Positions 1-9,634 of a DNA stretch of 64,000 bases are shown one piece after another (within the stretch, counting starts at the first letter, position 1; each line of letters opens with the position of its first letter). A program made the position numbers and the translations under genes. The notes beneath the pieces were generated by a model. It did no database searches. It saw only the letters and a list, made by a program, of their open reading frames with translations, and was not told the origin of the DNA. The DNA is from Pseudonocardia sp. 73-21 (GTDB lineage: Bacteria; Actinomycetota; Actinomycetes; Mycobacteriales; Pseudonocardiaceae), in assembly GCF_001899645.1 (NCBI RefSeq), contig NZ_MKVV01000014.1, positions 62,001 to 126,000 on the forward strand, read 5' to 3'.

Positions 1-688
1 GCTCGGTGCCCGACGCGCCCGCACCGAGCGCCGCGTCCGTCGACACCGAACTCACCTCGACGGCCCCACCCAGCGCCGCGACCAGACCGGCGACCACCTC
101 GTGGGGCACGTGGCCCGACCCCGCCGGGAGCAACGCGATCGTCGTGCACGCGGAGGCGGGCCCGGACGCCACTGTCGTCCCGCCGGCCTCGGCCCGGACC
201 AGCGCCCGGCACAGCCCCAGCATCTGGGCGGGCTGCGCGCGGACGACCCGCTCGAACCCGGCCACGCCCAGTCGCAGCACCAGTGAGTCGCGCACCGCGC
301 GCACCTCGGACCCGACGAGCGCATCGCCGAGCAGCGCCCCGGCTCCGACGACCTGCCCCGGGCCGATCTCCCGCGTCCCCGCCGCCGACGTCACGACGAG
401 GCGGCCGTAGGCGAGCAGGTGCAGCGCGTCGGGGGTCCGGCCGGTGTCCTCGACCACCTCCCCGGCCGCCACGTGGACCGGGTCGAAGGCGACGAACAGC
501 TCCCGCAGCGCCGCCCGGTCCAGCCCGCCGAACACCTCGGTGCCGGCGAGGAAATCCAGCACCTCGCTACCGGGCTCGGTGCCCGACCAGCTCTCCGTCA
601 GCAGCAGCAGCGGCCGTCGTCGCCGGGTCGAGCCCTGCCCGGCCGCGATCCGCTCGCGGTCGAAGAACTCCGGGGCGTCGGCGGTCAC
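1..688 (-). CDS. cyclic nucleotide-binding protein, probably N-terminal part of an NTE/patatin-like phospholipase (partial)
   Basis: The gene runs off the left edge, so only about the first 229 residues are visible. It starts at GTG (686-688), which overlaps the TGA of the MinD-like gene in a GTGA junction, so the two are translationally coupled. After a short basic stretch, residues about 40-155 read as a cyclic nucleotide-binding domain: FGGLDRAALRELF helix, then a beta roll with AAGEVVEDTG, GRLVV and GPGQVVGAGALLG. A segment TTIALLPAGSG follows and resembles the spacer between the cNMP domain and the patatin domain of NTE-type phospholipases. The patatin domain itself is outside the window, so the enzyme assignment is inference. 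It could also be a plain cNMP-binding regulator. Confidence 0.7.
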   Translation of the reverse strand, partial: MTADAPEFFDRERIAAGQGSTRRRRPLLLLTESWSGTEPGSEVLDFLAGTEVFGGLDRAALRELFVAFDPVHVAAGEVVEDTGRTPDALHLLAYGRLVVTSAAGTREIGPGQVVGAGALLGDALVGSEVRAVRDSLVLRLGVAGFERVVRAQPAQMLGLCRALVRAEAGGTTVASGPASACTTIALLPAGSGHVPHEVVAGLVAALGGAVEVSSVSTDAALGAGASGTE

Positions 689-1446
689 GCCCGGACCGCC
701 GAGCCCAGCAGCTGGTCGGCCAGCTGCCCGTAGAGCGCCGCCACCGGGTGGTCGGGGTGGTGCAGCACGAAGATCCCGCCGCTGGAGAGCACCATCAGCT
801 CCTCGGAGTGCGGCACCACCGCGGCCACGGGCGTGTCGTACGCCGCGGCCACCCGCGCGGCCACCTCGGCGGGGTCGAACGACTCCGGGGTCTTGTTCAC
901 CACGAGCACCGTCCGCGGCACCGCGAGCTTGCGCGCCACGCTCACCGTGACGTGGGTGCCCTCGTAGTCCTGGTGGTCGGGGCGCAGCACGATCGCCAGC
1001 GCGTCGGACATGGCGATCGACAGCAGCGTCTCCTCGTTCAGCCCGGGATGGGTGTCGAGCAGCAGCACGTCGAGCTCCAGCTCGGCCGCCAGCGCCCGGA
1101 CCCCGTCGCCGAGCAGCCCGACGTCGTAGCCCTCGGCCATGACCCGGGCGATGTCGTGCGGCGCGACGCTGGAGGGGACCAGCCAGATCCGGCCCGCGAC
1201 GCCCGGCGGGGTCACCTCGCGCACCGCGTCGCGCAGCGGGTACCGGCCCCAGAGGAAGCCGTCCAGGTGGCGGTCCAGGCCGTCCTGGTCGACGCCGAAC
1301 AGCACGTGGATGCCCGGGGAGAGGATGTCGAGATCGACCACCCCCACCCGCAGCCCGCGGCCGGCGAACACCGCCGCGACGTTCGCGGTGGTGTTGGACT
1401 TGCCGGTGCCCCCACGGAAGGAGTGCACGGACACGATGGCGGTCAT
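685..1446 (-). CDS. MinD/ParA-family ATPase
   Basis: This 253-residue P-loop ATPase has the deviant Walker A at residues 11-17 (RGGTGKS). Walker B follows the pattern VLLLDTHPGLNEE near residue 130. MinD/ParA proteins dimerise around ATP and cycle on membranes or DNA to position or switch partners. The first residue of the signature, normally the lysine that reaches across the dimer (KGGxGK), is arginine here, which is unusual and may alter dimer-dependent hydrolysis. There is no ParB or MinE gene nearby. The gene overlaps the response regulator upstream by 4 bp and the cNMP-binding gene downstream by 4 bp, so it is more likely an output of a signalling cassette than a chromosome partition protein. 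Confidence 0.85.
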   Translation of the reverse strand: MTAIVSVHSFRGGTGKSNTTANVAAVFAGRGLRVGVVDLDILSPGIHVLFGVDQDGLDRHLDGFLWGRYPLRDAVREVTPPGVAGRIWLVPSSVAPHDIARVMAEGYDVGLLGDGVRALAAELELDVLLLDTHPGLNEETLLSIAMSDALAIVLRPDHQDYEGTHVTVSVARKLAVPRTVLVVNKTPESFDPAEVAARVAAAYDTPVAAVVPHSEELMVLSSGGIFVLHHPDHPVAALYGQLADQLLGSAVRA

Positions 1447-2174
1447 CTGTTCTCCTGGTCCTGCCGGCCCGGTCCCGAGCGCAGTTCCGCGGCTCGGCGT
1501 TGCAGGTCGGCGAAGTAGTCGGTCTCGGTGATGGCGGCGACGGTGCGCGCCGCGCGGGCCTCGTCGATCTCGATACGCAGGGCCCCGACCTGCGCGCGCA
1601 GCCGCTGCTCGCGCACGGCGACCTCGCGGGTCATCCGCGCGAAGACCCGCGCGAGCACGCCCAGCGCGTCGGGCCGCTCGGCCACGGCGTCGAGGGAGCC
1701 GGGCTCGAACTCACCGCGCTCCACGGCCGCCGCCGCGTCGACGACGTACCCGACCTGCTCGCGGTACTCCCGTTCGAGATCGGCGAGGCGCTTGCGGGCC
1801 AGCCCGGAGGTGAGCCTGGCCCGCAGCAGGGCCGGGTCGAACGGCTTGGGCAGCACGTCGTCGGCGCCCAGGCCGATGGCGCGCACCACGTCCGCGGAGG
1901 AGTCGGAGCCGGAGATCACCACCACCGGCAGTGCGGCCGTCGCGGGATCGGCGCGCATCCGGGCGAGCACCTCGAACCCGTCCAGCACCGGCATGACGAT
2001 GTCGAGCAGCACGATGTCGAAGCCGGCGCCACGGGCGAGCGCGACCAGCGCCTCCCCGCCGTCCACGGCCACCTCGACGGTGAGCCCCTCCCGCTCCAGG
2101 GCCCGCCGCAGCAGCAGCCGGTTCACCGGATCGTCGTCGACCACGAGCACGTGCCCGTGGAGCCGGTCGCTCAT
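1443..2174 (-). CDS. response regulator with coiled-coil C-terminal extension
   Basis: The receiver domain occupies residues about 8-125: acidic pair VDDD, phosphoacceptor Asp58 in LLDIVMP, and LPKPFD for the conserved lysine. No DNA-binding domain follows. The remaining ~115 residues are Arg/Glu/Ala-rich, mostly helical, and end with an ITETDYFADLQRRAAELR-like stretch, a helical tail seen in other signalling proteins; its partner is unknown. The start is the ATG at 2172-2174, overlapping the stop of the 65-aa gene (ATGA). Upstream in-frame codons only read back through that gene. It is probably the final phosphoacceptor of the upstream HPt-bearing kinase, passing the signal by protein contact, perhaps to the MinD-like ATPase encoded next. 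Confidence 0.85.
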   Translation of the reverse strand: MSDRLHGHVLVVDDDPVNRLLLRRALEREGLTVEVAVDGGEALVALARGAGFDIVLLDIVMPVLDGFEVLARMRADPATAALPVVVISGSDSSADVVRAIGLGADDVLPKPFDPALLRARLTSGLARKRLADLEREYREQVGYVVDAAAAVERGEFEPGSLDAVAERPDALGVLARVFARMTREVAVREQRLRAQVGALRIEIDEARAARTVAAITETDYFADLQRRAAELRSGPGRQDQENR

Positions 2175-2368
2175 CGGCTCACCGCGTCGGGTGAGCGCGG
2201 TTCCAGCAGCCGCAACAGGTCCATCCATCCGGAGAAGCTGACGACCTCCCCGGTGCCGGGCCGGGCCACCGTGCCGACCACCCGGCCGTTCCTGGTCGGT
2301 CTGATCGCGACCACGAACTGCTCGTGGTGCCCGTTGTCGATCTCCACTGCGTCGATCTCCATGGTCAT
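2171..2368 (-). CDS. 65-aa protein of the phosphorelay cassette, unknown function
   Basis: This small acidic protein has no signal peptide or membrane segment. It begins MTMEIDAVEI and ends with a hydrophobic stretch VSFSGWMDLLRLLE and a polar tail. The start is ATG 2366-2368, 4 nt after the kinase stop. A second ATG two codons later is better spaced from the AAGGG ribosome binding site and is equally possible. It overlaps the response regulator start by 4 bp. Its position between a hybrid kinase and a response regulator suggests an adaptor or connector, but I recognise no family and the role is inference. Confidence 0.6.
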   Translation of the reverse strand: MTMEIDAVEIDNGHHEQFVVAIRPTRNGRVVGTVARPGTGEVVSFSGWMDLLRLLEPRSPDAVSR

Positions 2369-2372
2369 CCCT

Positions 2373-5282
2373 TCACCCCACCGACTCACCGGCCGTGAGC
2401 TCCCGCAGCACCGCCGTGGCGGCCGCCTCGACCGCACCGACCTCCTCGAGGTGTCCCACCTCCACCGCGCGGCACAGCTCTGCGAGGTCAGCCGCGCCGA
2501 GCATCGCGGCGTTGGACTTGAGGGTGTGGGCCGCGGTGCGCACGTCCGCGAGGTCCGGACCACGCATCCGCACGACGAGCCGGGGGATCTCCTGCGCGGC
2601 AGCGGCCACCAGTTCGGCCACGACGGCGTCGCCGTCTGATCCGAGCGACCGGGCCAGCTCGGCCAGGACCGACGGGTCCAGCGCCGACGGTCCCAGCACT
2701 GCCGGGGCGGGCCGCGGGACCCGCGACAGGACCTCGGCGAGGCCGTCGAGCCGGATCGGCTTGGCGAGGTAGTCGTCCATGCCCGCGGCCAGGCACATCT
2801 CCCGGTCGCCGGCCATCGCGTTGGCGGTGACGGCGACGAGCCACGGGTCCCGCCCGTGCTGCGCGCGGATTCGTCTCGCCGCCTCCAGGCCGTCCAGCAC
2901 CGGCATCTGGACGTCCATCAGCACGGCGTCGTAGGGGCGGGCGGCGACGGCGTCGAGCACCGCCGGGCCGTCGACGGCCACGTCGGCGGTGTGCCCGAGC
3001 CGCTCCAGGAGGGCCAGCGCGAGCGTGCGGTTGACGGGGTTGTCCTCGGCGAGCAGCAGCCGCAGCGGCCGCGCCGGGACCGGGACCGGGACCGGGACCG
3101 GGACCACCGGGGTCACGGGGGTGGCGTCGGGAGCCGCGGTGGGCTCCGCGCCGAGCAGGCCGGCCAGTTCGGCGGCGAGCCGGGCCCGCTTGACGGGCTT
3201 GGCCAGCCAGGCCGCCACGGCGTCACCCTGCCGCGCGGAGCCCAGCGACGACAGGCAGAGCACGGGCGGCCCGCCGAGGTCGCGCAACCGCCCGGCCAGG
3301 GTGACCCCGTCCATCTCCGGCATGTCCAGATCGAGCACCGCGACGTCGAAGACCTCGCCCCCGTCGACCCAGCCGATCGCCTCGGCAGGTGAGCCGGTGT
3401 CGCGGGTGACCATGTCCCAGTGCCCGCACTGCGCGGTGAGGATCCGCCGGTTGGTCGCGTTGTCGTCGACGATCAGCACGCGACGCCCGACCAGCGCGAC
3501 CGGAGGGGCTGGAACCGGGGCCGCGGTGGCCGGCGCGGCCACCGCGAAGCCGAACGTCGTGCCCCGACCGACCTCGCTGCGCACCCACACCCGGCCGCCC
3601 ATGAGCTCGGCGAGACGCCTGCTGATCGCGAGACCCAGCCCGGTGCCGCCGTGGCGGCGCGTGGTGGACACGTCGAGCTGGCTGAAGGAGTGGAAGAGCC
3701 GGTCGAGCCGGTCGGGCGGGATCCCGGGACCGGTGTCGGTGACCTCGGCGGACAGCCCGTCGGGGGTGGCCTCCACCGCCACCACCACCTCGCCGTGCGC
3801 GGTGAACTTGACCGCGTTGCCCACGAGGTTGAGCAGGATCTGCCGCAGCCGGGTCGGATCGCCGAGCACGGCCACGGGCACGTCCGGCGCCACGGTGTAC
3901 GCGAGCTCGACGCCGTTGCCGGCCGCGCGGGGCGCGAGCACGTCCAGGGCGCCCTCGACGAGGTCCCGCACGTCCACCGGCACGCTCTCCAGCTCCAGCC
4001 GGCCGGCCTCGATCTTGGAGAAGTCCAGGATGTCGTCGATGATCGTGAGCAGGCCGTCGCCGCTCTGCTCGACGACGGTCGCGAACTCCCGCTGTTCCGC
4101 GGTGAGCTCGGTGGTGAGCAGCAGCTCGGTCATCCCGATCACGGCGTTCATCGGGGTCCGGATCTCGTGGCTCATGTTCGCCAGGAACGCGCTCTTGGCC
4201 TCGTTCGCCGCGTCGGCGGCGGCCCGGGCCTCCTGCGCCTGCTCGTGCAGCCGGACGCTCTCGATGGCCCCCGCGAGCTGCCCGGCCACCGTCTCGGCCA
4301 GCGCCAGCTCCGCCGGGGAGAACACCCGGCGGCGGTCCGTGCCCTCCGCCAGTACCAGCCCGATGATGCGCCCGCTCGCCTCCAGCGGCGCGGCCACGAC
4401 ACCGGGCCCGCCGCGGGCGGCGAACACCGCGCGCCGCAGCTGCACCGCCCTCTCCGCGGGCCCGCCCGCGGTCACCGGCACCTCCGTGCCCACCTCCGCC
4501 GGATGGGCGTGGGAGGCCCTCACCACCAGCCGGTCCTCGTCGTCGAACAGGGCGATGGTGGTCGTCGCCACCCGGAACAGCGTCGCGAGCCGGTGCGTCG
4601 CACCGTCCAGGACGTCCTGCAGCGACGCCGCCGTCGCCACGGTGCGGGTGATCGCGCTGAGCGCAGCGAGCTGCTCCCGGTCGCGTGTGAGGCTCTGCGT
4701 GATCACGCCGGCGACCACAGCGATGATCAGCCCGATCCCCATCCGGAAGGTGACGGACACGACCAGGAACGGGTTGCCGTACACGAGGGCCCCGAACACC
4801 TCGCGCACGGTGTAGCCGACGGTGAGCAGACCGATCGACAGCAGCGCTCCGCGCAGCTGGAACCGGATCGCCGCCTCCATCGGCAGCACGTAGAGCACCG
4901 CCCAGATCGCCGTCTCGACGTCGAAGGTGAAGACGAACACGAGGCCCAGGAACACGACGCCGTTGAGCACGAGCGCGGCGACGGCGAGGCTGCGGGCGCT
5001 GCCGACCGTGGTGATCCTCGGGATCAGCGGCCAGATCACGAGGTTACCGGCGGCCAGCAGACCCAGCAGGCCGAGCGCCAGCTCGAACATCCCGGGCGGA
5101 TAGGGCAGGTAGTAGGTCAGCACCTGGGCCAGCCCGAACACGACCCCGCCCCAGCGCACCCGCAGCATCACGCGCTCCGCGCGCACCAGTCTGGCGAGCT
5201 CGGCGGTGGCGAGCGTCTCGAACTCGACGGCGGTGTCCACCGGGTGGCCGGCGGCCGGTGGACCCGACAGGCCCCAGCTCAT
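2373..5282 (-). CDS. membrane hybrid histidine kinase (TM-GAF-HisKA-HATPase-REC-REC-HPt)
   Basis: This is a 969-residue complete phosphorelay protein. About six hydrophobic segments (residues ~45-195) form a membrane sensor region and a GAF domain follows (~205-330). HisKA carries [12 protein letters not shown] with His about 372. HATPase has an [13 protein letters not shown]-box, DTGPGIP and [16 protein letters not shown]1 has [11 protein letters not shown] (Asp about 652), REC2 has [11 protein letters not shown] (about 788), and the HPt has [14 protein letters not shown] with His about 919. The two RECs are joined by a Val-Pro repeat linker encoded by five CGGGAC hexamers. The start is set at the ATG of MSWGLSG; a GTG two codons earlier is possible. 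The longer reading frame upstream is a shadow of the LuxR gene. The HPt should feed the separate response regulator downstream. Confidence 0.92.
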   Translation of the reverse strand: MSWGLSGPPAAGHPVDTAVEFETLATAELARLVRAERVMLRVRWGGVVFGLAQVLTYYLPYPPGMFELALGLLGLLAAGNLVIWPLIPRITTVGSARSLAVAALVLNGVVFLGLVFVFTFDVETAIWAVLYVLPMEAAIRFQLRGALLSIGLLTVGYTVREVFGALVYGNPFLVVSVTFRMGIGLIIAVVAGVITQSLTRDREQLAALSAITRTVATAASLQDVLDGATHRLATLFRVATTTIALFDDEDRLVVRASHAHPAEVGTEVPVTAGGPAERAVQLRRAVFAARGGPGVVAAPLEASGRIIGLVLAEGTDRRRVFSPAELALAETVAGQLAGAIESVRLHEQAQEARAAADAANEAKSAFLANMSHEIRTPMNAVIGMTELLLTTELTAEQREFATVVEQSGDGLLTIIDDILDFSKIEAGRLELESVPVDVRDLVEGALDVLAPRAAGNGVELAYTVAPDVPVAVLGDPTRLRQILLNLVGNAVKFTAHGEVVVAVEATPDGLSAEVTDTGPGIPPDRLDRLFHSFSQLDVSTTRRHGGTGLGLAISRRLAELMGGRVWVRSEVGRGTTFGFAVAAPATAAPVPAPPVALVGRRVLIVDDNATNRRILTAQCGHWDMVTRDTGSPAEAIGWVDGGEVFDVAVLDLDMPEMDGVTLAGRLRDLGGPPVLCLSSLGSARQGDAVAAWLAKPVKRARLAAELAGLLGAEPTAAPDATPVTPVVPVPVPVPVPARPLRLLLAEDNPVNRTLALALLERLGHTADVAVDGPAVLDAVAARPYDAVLMDVQMPVLDGLEAARRIRAQHGRDPWLVAVTANAMAGDREMCLAAGMDDYLAKPIRLDGLAEVLSRVPRPAPAVLGPSALDPSVLAELARSLGSDGDAVVAELVAAAAQEIPRLVVRMRGPDLADVRTAAHTLKSNAAMLGAADLAELCRAVEVGHLEEVGAVEAAATAVLRELTAGESVG

Positions 5283-5409
5283 CGCCACGTCCCCGCCCTC
5301 CCCGCCCACCGGTGCCCGGCCGAGGCGAAAGTAGGGCGCGGCCAGGGCCGGGGGCACCACCGCCGCCCCGTGGGATCGGGAGGGCCCGCCCCACGGAGCG
5401 GCCCACGGC

Positions 5410-8091
5410 CTACTGGTCGCTGTCCGCCAGGTGGGGCGCGAGCTCGGCCCGGGAGTGGATGCCGAGCTTCGCGTAGACGTTGCGCAGGTGGAACTCGACG
5501 GTGTTGACGCTGACGACCAGCTCCGCCGCCACCTCGGGGTTGCTGATCCCGGAGGCGGCGAGCCGGGCCACGGCCAGCTCGCGTGGGGTGAGCCCACCGG
5601 GGAGGGTGCGCCGGACCGGGGACAAGCCGCACGCGGCGAGCTCGCCGTCGCACCGGGCGAGCGCCGGACGCGCCCCGAGCCGGACCAGCACGGCACGGGC
5701 GGCGCCCAGCTGGGTCGCGGCATCCCGGCGCCGACCCGCCCGCCGCGCGACGGCACCGTGGGCCAGCGCCACGAGCGCCCCGTCGATCTCCGAGCCGCCG
5801 GCGCGGGCGTAGCAGGCCGCCTCGGAGAAGGCCCGGTCCGCGGCGTCGAGATCACCCCGCGCCGCTTCCAGCCATCCCCGGACGCGGCCCGCGGCCGCCC
5901 GCGCGAGGTTGCGGCCGAGCTCCGTCGCGCGTCGCTCGTAGGGGGCGAGCACCTCGTCGGCGTCGCTGATCCGGCCGAGGCGGATCAGCGCGTCGGCGAG
6001 CAGGCAGGGCCAGTTCGAGACGCCCGGCTCCCCCGCCACCCCGGACCGGGCCTGCGCGGCCATCGGCCCAAGCAGCTCGACGACCACGGCGTGCCGGCCG
6101 CGCGCGTCGGCGACGTTCGCCGCCGCGACGGTGGACCCGACGCGGTCCAGGGACAGTCCGGTGGCCGCGGCCGCCGCGGCCGCCGCGGCGACATGCGCCT
6201 CGGCCAGCTCCCACTCCCCCTGCGCCGCGAGGGGCATCGCGGCGTAGGAGTGCAGCCGCGCGAGCGTCCAGTCCTGCTCCGTGTCCTCCGCGAGCGCGAC
6301 CGCCTCATCGGTGTGGGCCACGGCGTCCTCCCATGCGCCCATGCGGTGCTCGGCCAGCGCCAGGTAGCCCTGGGCGTGCAGGCTCGCCATGAACATCCCG
6401 GAGCGGCGCAGGGCCGTCACCGCGGTCGTGAGCTCGGCCCGCGCACCGGCGAGGTCCTCGGTCCACAACAGCTGCGCTCCCCGGGCGACGGCCGCGGCCG
6501 GGTCGTCGGATCCCGCCCCCCGGAGCGGCCTCGTGTCCGGCCGGCCGGCCAGCGCGAGGCTCGTGACGAGCAGGCCGGAGCTCCACGGCGCGGCGAGAGC
6601 GGCCCGGTTCCCCCACTCGACGGCGTCGTCGGGACGCAGCTGCAGGTAGTAGAGGTGGCACAGCCGCTCGCAGATCTTCGTGCGCAGTGCCGTCTCGGTG
6701 TCGGCGGCCGACGCCCAGGCCTCGAGCAGGAGGTGCTCGGCCTCCGCCATCCGGCCGGCCGCGAACGCCAGCTGCCCGCGCACGTGGCTCTCCCCCGCCG
6801 CCACGGCGCCCGGCGCGGGCGGCAGCCCGGCGAGCAGCTCCTCGGCACGCGCCCGCTCCCCGGTCCGGACGAGCAGCTCGACGGCATCGAGCACGCACCG
6901 CCTGCGGTCGGCCGGGTCGGGGTGCAGGCCGGCGGCCGAGACGAGGCTCGACGCCGCACGGGCCAGCTCACCCCGGGCGACCTGGCCGGCCGCCAACCGG
7001 TCGAGCTCGACGGCGAGGAGCGGATCGCTGCCCGTGCTCGCGGCCAGCCGGTGGCGCAGCGCCTCCTCCGTGGTCGCGACGATCCCGGCCGCCCGGATGT
7101 GCAGGGCGCTGCGGGTGGCCAGGTCCAGATCGTGGTAGACCGCGGCGCGGATCAACGCGTGCGGGAACCGGAGCCGCGCACCGTCCGGACCCGGACCCGT
7201 CGTCAGGAGCCGGGCCGCGACAGCGGGCGCCACCTCGTCGACGCCGGACACCCCGGCCAGGTCGAGCGCGTCCTGCAGCCGACACGGCTCGCCCAGCACC
7301 GCGGCGGCCGCCACCACCTCCCGGGTGGCCGGTGGGCACTGCGAGAGCCGGCCCATCACCAGCACGGCGTAGGACATCGGCGACGGCAGCGGCACCTGCA
7401 CCGATCGCAGGACCGCGGTATCGACCTCGTCGAACAGGGCACGCGCGTGCAGCGGGACGCCGCCGGTGTGGTCCCGCAGCCGCTGGGCGGCCGGAACGGG
7501 GAGCGCGCCCTTGCCCAGCGCCCGGCCGAGCGCCACCAGCTCGTCGACGTCGAGCCCGCCGAGCCGCAGCCGCGCTCCCCGCTCGCCCGTCGCCAGAACG
7601 CGCAGCCGCTCGATGCGTCCCCCGTCGCGCGGGCGGGAGGCGACCATGGTCAGGACGGGCGCGGTGCCGAGCCTGCGCAGGGCGAACACCAGGGCCTGCA
7701 CGGATCGGACGTCCGCCCAGTGGGCGTCGTCGACCGCCAGCACGACCGGGCCGCCTCGCGATCGCAACCGGCCCAGCAGCGCGACGAGCGCGGCGCCGAC
7801 GGTCGGCGGCTCGTCCGCGGCGCGCGCCACGACCGCATCGCCCGGCTCCCCCGCCCCCAGGGCGATCTGCTCGACGACGCCGTACGGGACCAGCTCCTCG
7901 ATCTCCTCGCCGCCGGCCTGCAGCACCGTGACGTCGGCGTCCAGGCCCGCGAGGAAGGTCTGGACGAGTGCCGTCTTCCCGGTGCCCGGCTCGCCCTCGA
8001 CCACCACCACCTGTGGGCGGCCGGCCCGGGCGCACCCGAGATGCGCGGCGAGGGCGGTGAGCTCGCGCGTACGGCCGACGAACTCCCCCAT
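5410..8091 (-). CDS. LAL-type LuxR family transcriptional regulator with AAA ATPase
   Basis: This 893-residue protein has the layout of large ATP-binding LuxR regulators (MalT-like). Walker A is [10 protein letters not shown] near residue 36 and Walker B is [12 protein letters not shown] near 110. A long alanine-rich helical, TPR-like middle follows (including an Ala run near residue 640). The C-terminal LuxR helix-turn-helix is [15 protein letters not shown]...[20 protein letters not shown], about 830-890. Such proteins bind DNA after ligand and ATP binding; the effector cannot be told from sequence. The start [11 protein letters not shown] is chosen because the family usually opens with FVGRxxEL. 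It lies 127 bp upstream of the kinase on the same strand and could control the cassette. Confidence 0.9.
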   Translation of the reverse strand: MGEFVGRTRELTALAAHLGCARAGRPQVVVVEGEPGTGKTALVQTFLAGLDADVTVLQAGGEEIEELVPYGVVEQIALGAGEPGDAVVARAADEPPTVGAALVALLGRLRSRGGPVVLAVDDAHWADVRSVQALVFALRRLGTAPVLTMVASRPRDGGRIERLRVLATGERGARLRLGGLDVDELVALGRALGKGALPVPAAQRLRDHTGGVPLHARALFDEVDTAVLRSVQVPLPSPMSYAVLVMGRLSQCPPATREVVAAAAVLGEPCRLQDALDLAGVSGVDEVAPAVAARLLTTGPGPDGARLRFPHALIRAAVYHDLDLATRSALHIRAAGIVATTEEALRHRLAASTGSDPLLAVELDRLAAGQVARGELARAASSLVSAAGLHPDPADRRRCVLDAVELLVRTGERARAEELLAGLPPAPGAVAAGESHVRGQLAFAAGRMAEAEHLLLEAWASAADTETALRTKICERLCHLYYLQLRPDDAVEWGNRAALAAPWSSGLLVTSLALAGRPDTRPLRGAGSDDPAAAVARGAQLLWTEDLAGARAELTTAVTALRRSGMFMASLHAQGYLALAEHRMGAWEDAVAHTDEAVALAEDTEQDWTLARLHSYAAMPLAAQGEWELAEAHVAAAAAAAAATGLSLDRVGSTVAAANVADARGRHAVVVELLGPMAAQARSGVAGEPGVSNWPCLLADALIRLGRISDADEVLAPYERRATELGRNLARAAAGRVRGWLEAARGDLDAADRAFSEAACYARAGGSEIDGALVALAHGAVARRAGRRRDAATQLGAARAVLVRLGARPALARCDGELAACGLSPVRRTLPGGLTPRELAVARLAASGISNPEVAAELVVSVNTVEFHLRNVYAKLGIHSRAELAPHLADSDQ

Positions 8092-8154
8092 GGAGCGATC
8101 ATGGCACCACATCGGACACTCGGCCAGACGCCTGACCGGCCACGACCGAACGGG

Positions 8155-9573
8155 CTACTGCCTGATCGCCATCACCACGGCCTTCGGTTCGGTGAAGAAC
8201 TCGCGGCTGAAGGTGCCGCCCTCGCGCCCCCAGCCGGAGTCGGCGAAGCCGCCGAAGGGGGCACGGAGGTCGCGGATGAAGAAGCAGTTGGTCCAGATCG
8301 TGCCCGCGCGCAGCCGCGCCGCGACCCGATGGGCCCGCGACAGGTTCTCCGTGAAGATCATCGCGTTGAGGCCGTAGGGCGAGTCGTTGGCCTCCCGGAC
8401 CGCCTCGGCCTCGGTGTCGAACGGGGTGACCGTGACGACCGGGCCGAAGATCTCTTCGCACTGGATCGGCGAGTCCTTCGGGGCGTCGACCACGACGGTC
8501 GGCCTCACCACCCAGCCCTCGCCCGGGCCGCCGGTGAGCACCTTGCCCGCCGGGTTGTCGAGGTAGCCCGTGACCTTCCTCCAGTGCTCCTCCGACGCCA
8601 GCGGGCCGAGCTGCGTGCCCGGGTCCTTCGGGTCACCGATCACGAGCCTCTCCGCCGCCGCGACGAACCGCGACAGGAACTCGTCCAGGACCGGCCGCTC
8701 GACGTAGAGCCGCGAGCCGGCGAGGCAGACCTGCCCGGCGTTGGTGAAGATCGCCTTGATCGACCAGTCGACGGCGTCGTCCAGGTTCGCGTCGGCGAAC
8801 ACCAGGTTGGCACCCTTACCGCCCAGCTCCAGACTGACGGGCGTGAGATTCCGGGCGGCCGCGGCCGTGATCACGCGACCGGTGCCCGACTCGCCGGTGA
8901 ACGTGATCCGGTCGACGCGGGGGTCCTCGGTGAGCGCGGAGCCCGCCGAGTCCGGCCCGTATCCGTGCAGGACGTTGAGCACGCCCGGCGGGATGCCGGC
9001 CTCCAGCGCGAGCCGGGCCATGATCGTCGCGGAGGCGGGCGTGTCCTCGGCGGGCTTGAGGACGACGGTGTTGCCCCACGCCAGGGCCGGGGCGACCTTC
9101 CAGCTCTCCAGCATCAGCGGGAAGTTCCACGGCGCGACGGCCGCGACGACACCCGCGGGCTCGTAACGGGTGTAGGCGTGGTGGCCGGTGTCCATGGGCA
9201 GCGTCTCGGCCATGGCGAGGCGGGCGTGGTCGGCGAAGAAGCGGAAGTTCTGCGCTGCGCGCGGCACGTCCTTGCCGCGGGCGTCGCTGATCGGCTTGCC
9301 CATGTCGCGGGTGTCGGCCATCGCGAGCTCGTCGATGTGGGATTCCAGCAGGTCGGCGAACCGGAGGATCAGCGCGCCGCGCTCGGCGAAGCCCATCCGC
9401 GGCCACGGGCCCTCGTCGAACGCCCTGCGCGCCGCGGTGACGGCGAGGTCGGCCTCGGCCGCGCCGCCCAGCGCGACCGTCGCCCAGGTCTCCTGCGTGT
9501 AGGGGTCGACGGAGTCGAACGTCGCGCCCGACTCCCGCTCCTCGCCGTCGATCACGTGCCCGAACGTCTCCAT
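8155..9573 (-). CDS. aldehyde dehydrogenase, probable 2-hydroxymuconic semialdehyde dehydrogenase
   Basis: This 472-residue NAD(P)-dependent aldehyde dehydrogenase has catalytic Cys283 in FTNAGQVCLAG, general base Glu249 in LELGGKGAN, and the Rossmann GESGTG turn near 228. Subfamily marks such as WTNCFFIRDLRAPFGG and MDTGHHAYTRYEPAGV resemble XylG/DmpC-type enzymes, which oxidise 2-hydroxymuconic semialdehyde in meta-cleavage. The next two genes on the same strand encode DmpG- and DmpF-like enzymes, which supports a catechol-type lower pathway. Start METFGHVIDGEE gives normal family length. Betaine-type or other aldehyde substrates cannot be excluded. Confidence 0.85.
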   Translation of the reverse strand: METFGHVIDGEERESGATFDSVDPYTQETWATVALGGAAEADLAVTAARRAFDEGPWPRMGFAERGALILRFADLLESHIDELAMADTRDMGKPISDARGKDVPRAAQNFRFFADHARLAMAETLPMDTGHHAYTRYEPAGVVAAVAPWNFPLMLESWKVAPALAWGNTVVLKPAEDTPASATIMARLALEAGIPPGVLNVLHGYGPDSAGSALTEDPRVDRITFTGESGTGRVITAAAARNLTPVSLELGGKGANLVFADANLDDAVDWSIKAIFTNAGQVCLAGSRLYVERPVLDEFLSRFVAAAERLVIGDPKDPGTQLGPLASEEHWRKVTGYLDNPAGKVLTGGPGEGWVVRPTVVVDAPKDSPIQCEEIFGPVVTVTPFDTEAEAVREANDSPYGLNAMIFTENLSRAHRVAARLRAGTIWTNCFFIRDLRAPFGGFADSGWGREGGTFSREFFTEPKAVVMAIRQ

Positions 9574-9634
9574 GCGGGCAGCCTCCCCCGGACCCGACCC
9601 GGGGGACACCCTCCCGTTCGCGTCCGGGAAACGC

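Noticed and set aside
685..1446. ParA-like gene as a plasmid partition locus or origin marker
   Set aside because: No ParB, parS-like repeats or replication genes are nearby, and the gene is embedded in a signalling operon.
5283..5855. N-terminal extension of the hybrid kinase reading frame by 191 codons
   Set aside because: The extra residues are a Pro/Ser/Arg-rich shadow of the LuxR-type gene on the same strand in another frame and cross the 127-bp intergenic gap. The membrane sensor region begins naturally after MSWG.
6165..6200. GCCGCGG-type repeats in the LuxR-type gene as a possible CRISPR or regulatory repeat
   Set aside because: They encode a run of alanines in the helical middle of the protein. 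No spacers or CRISPR-like units occur anywhere in the window.
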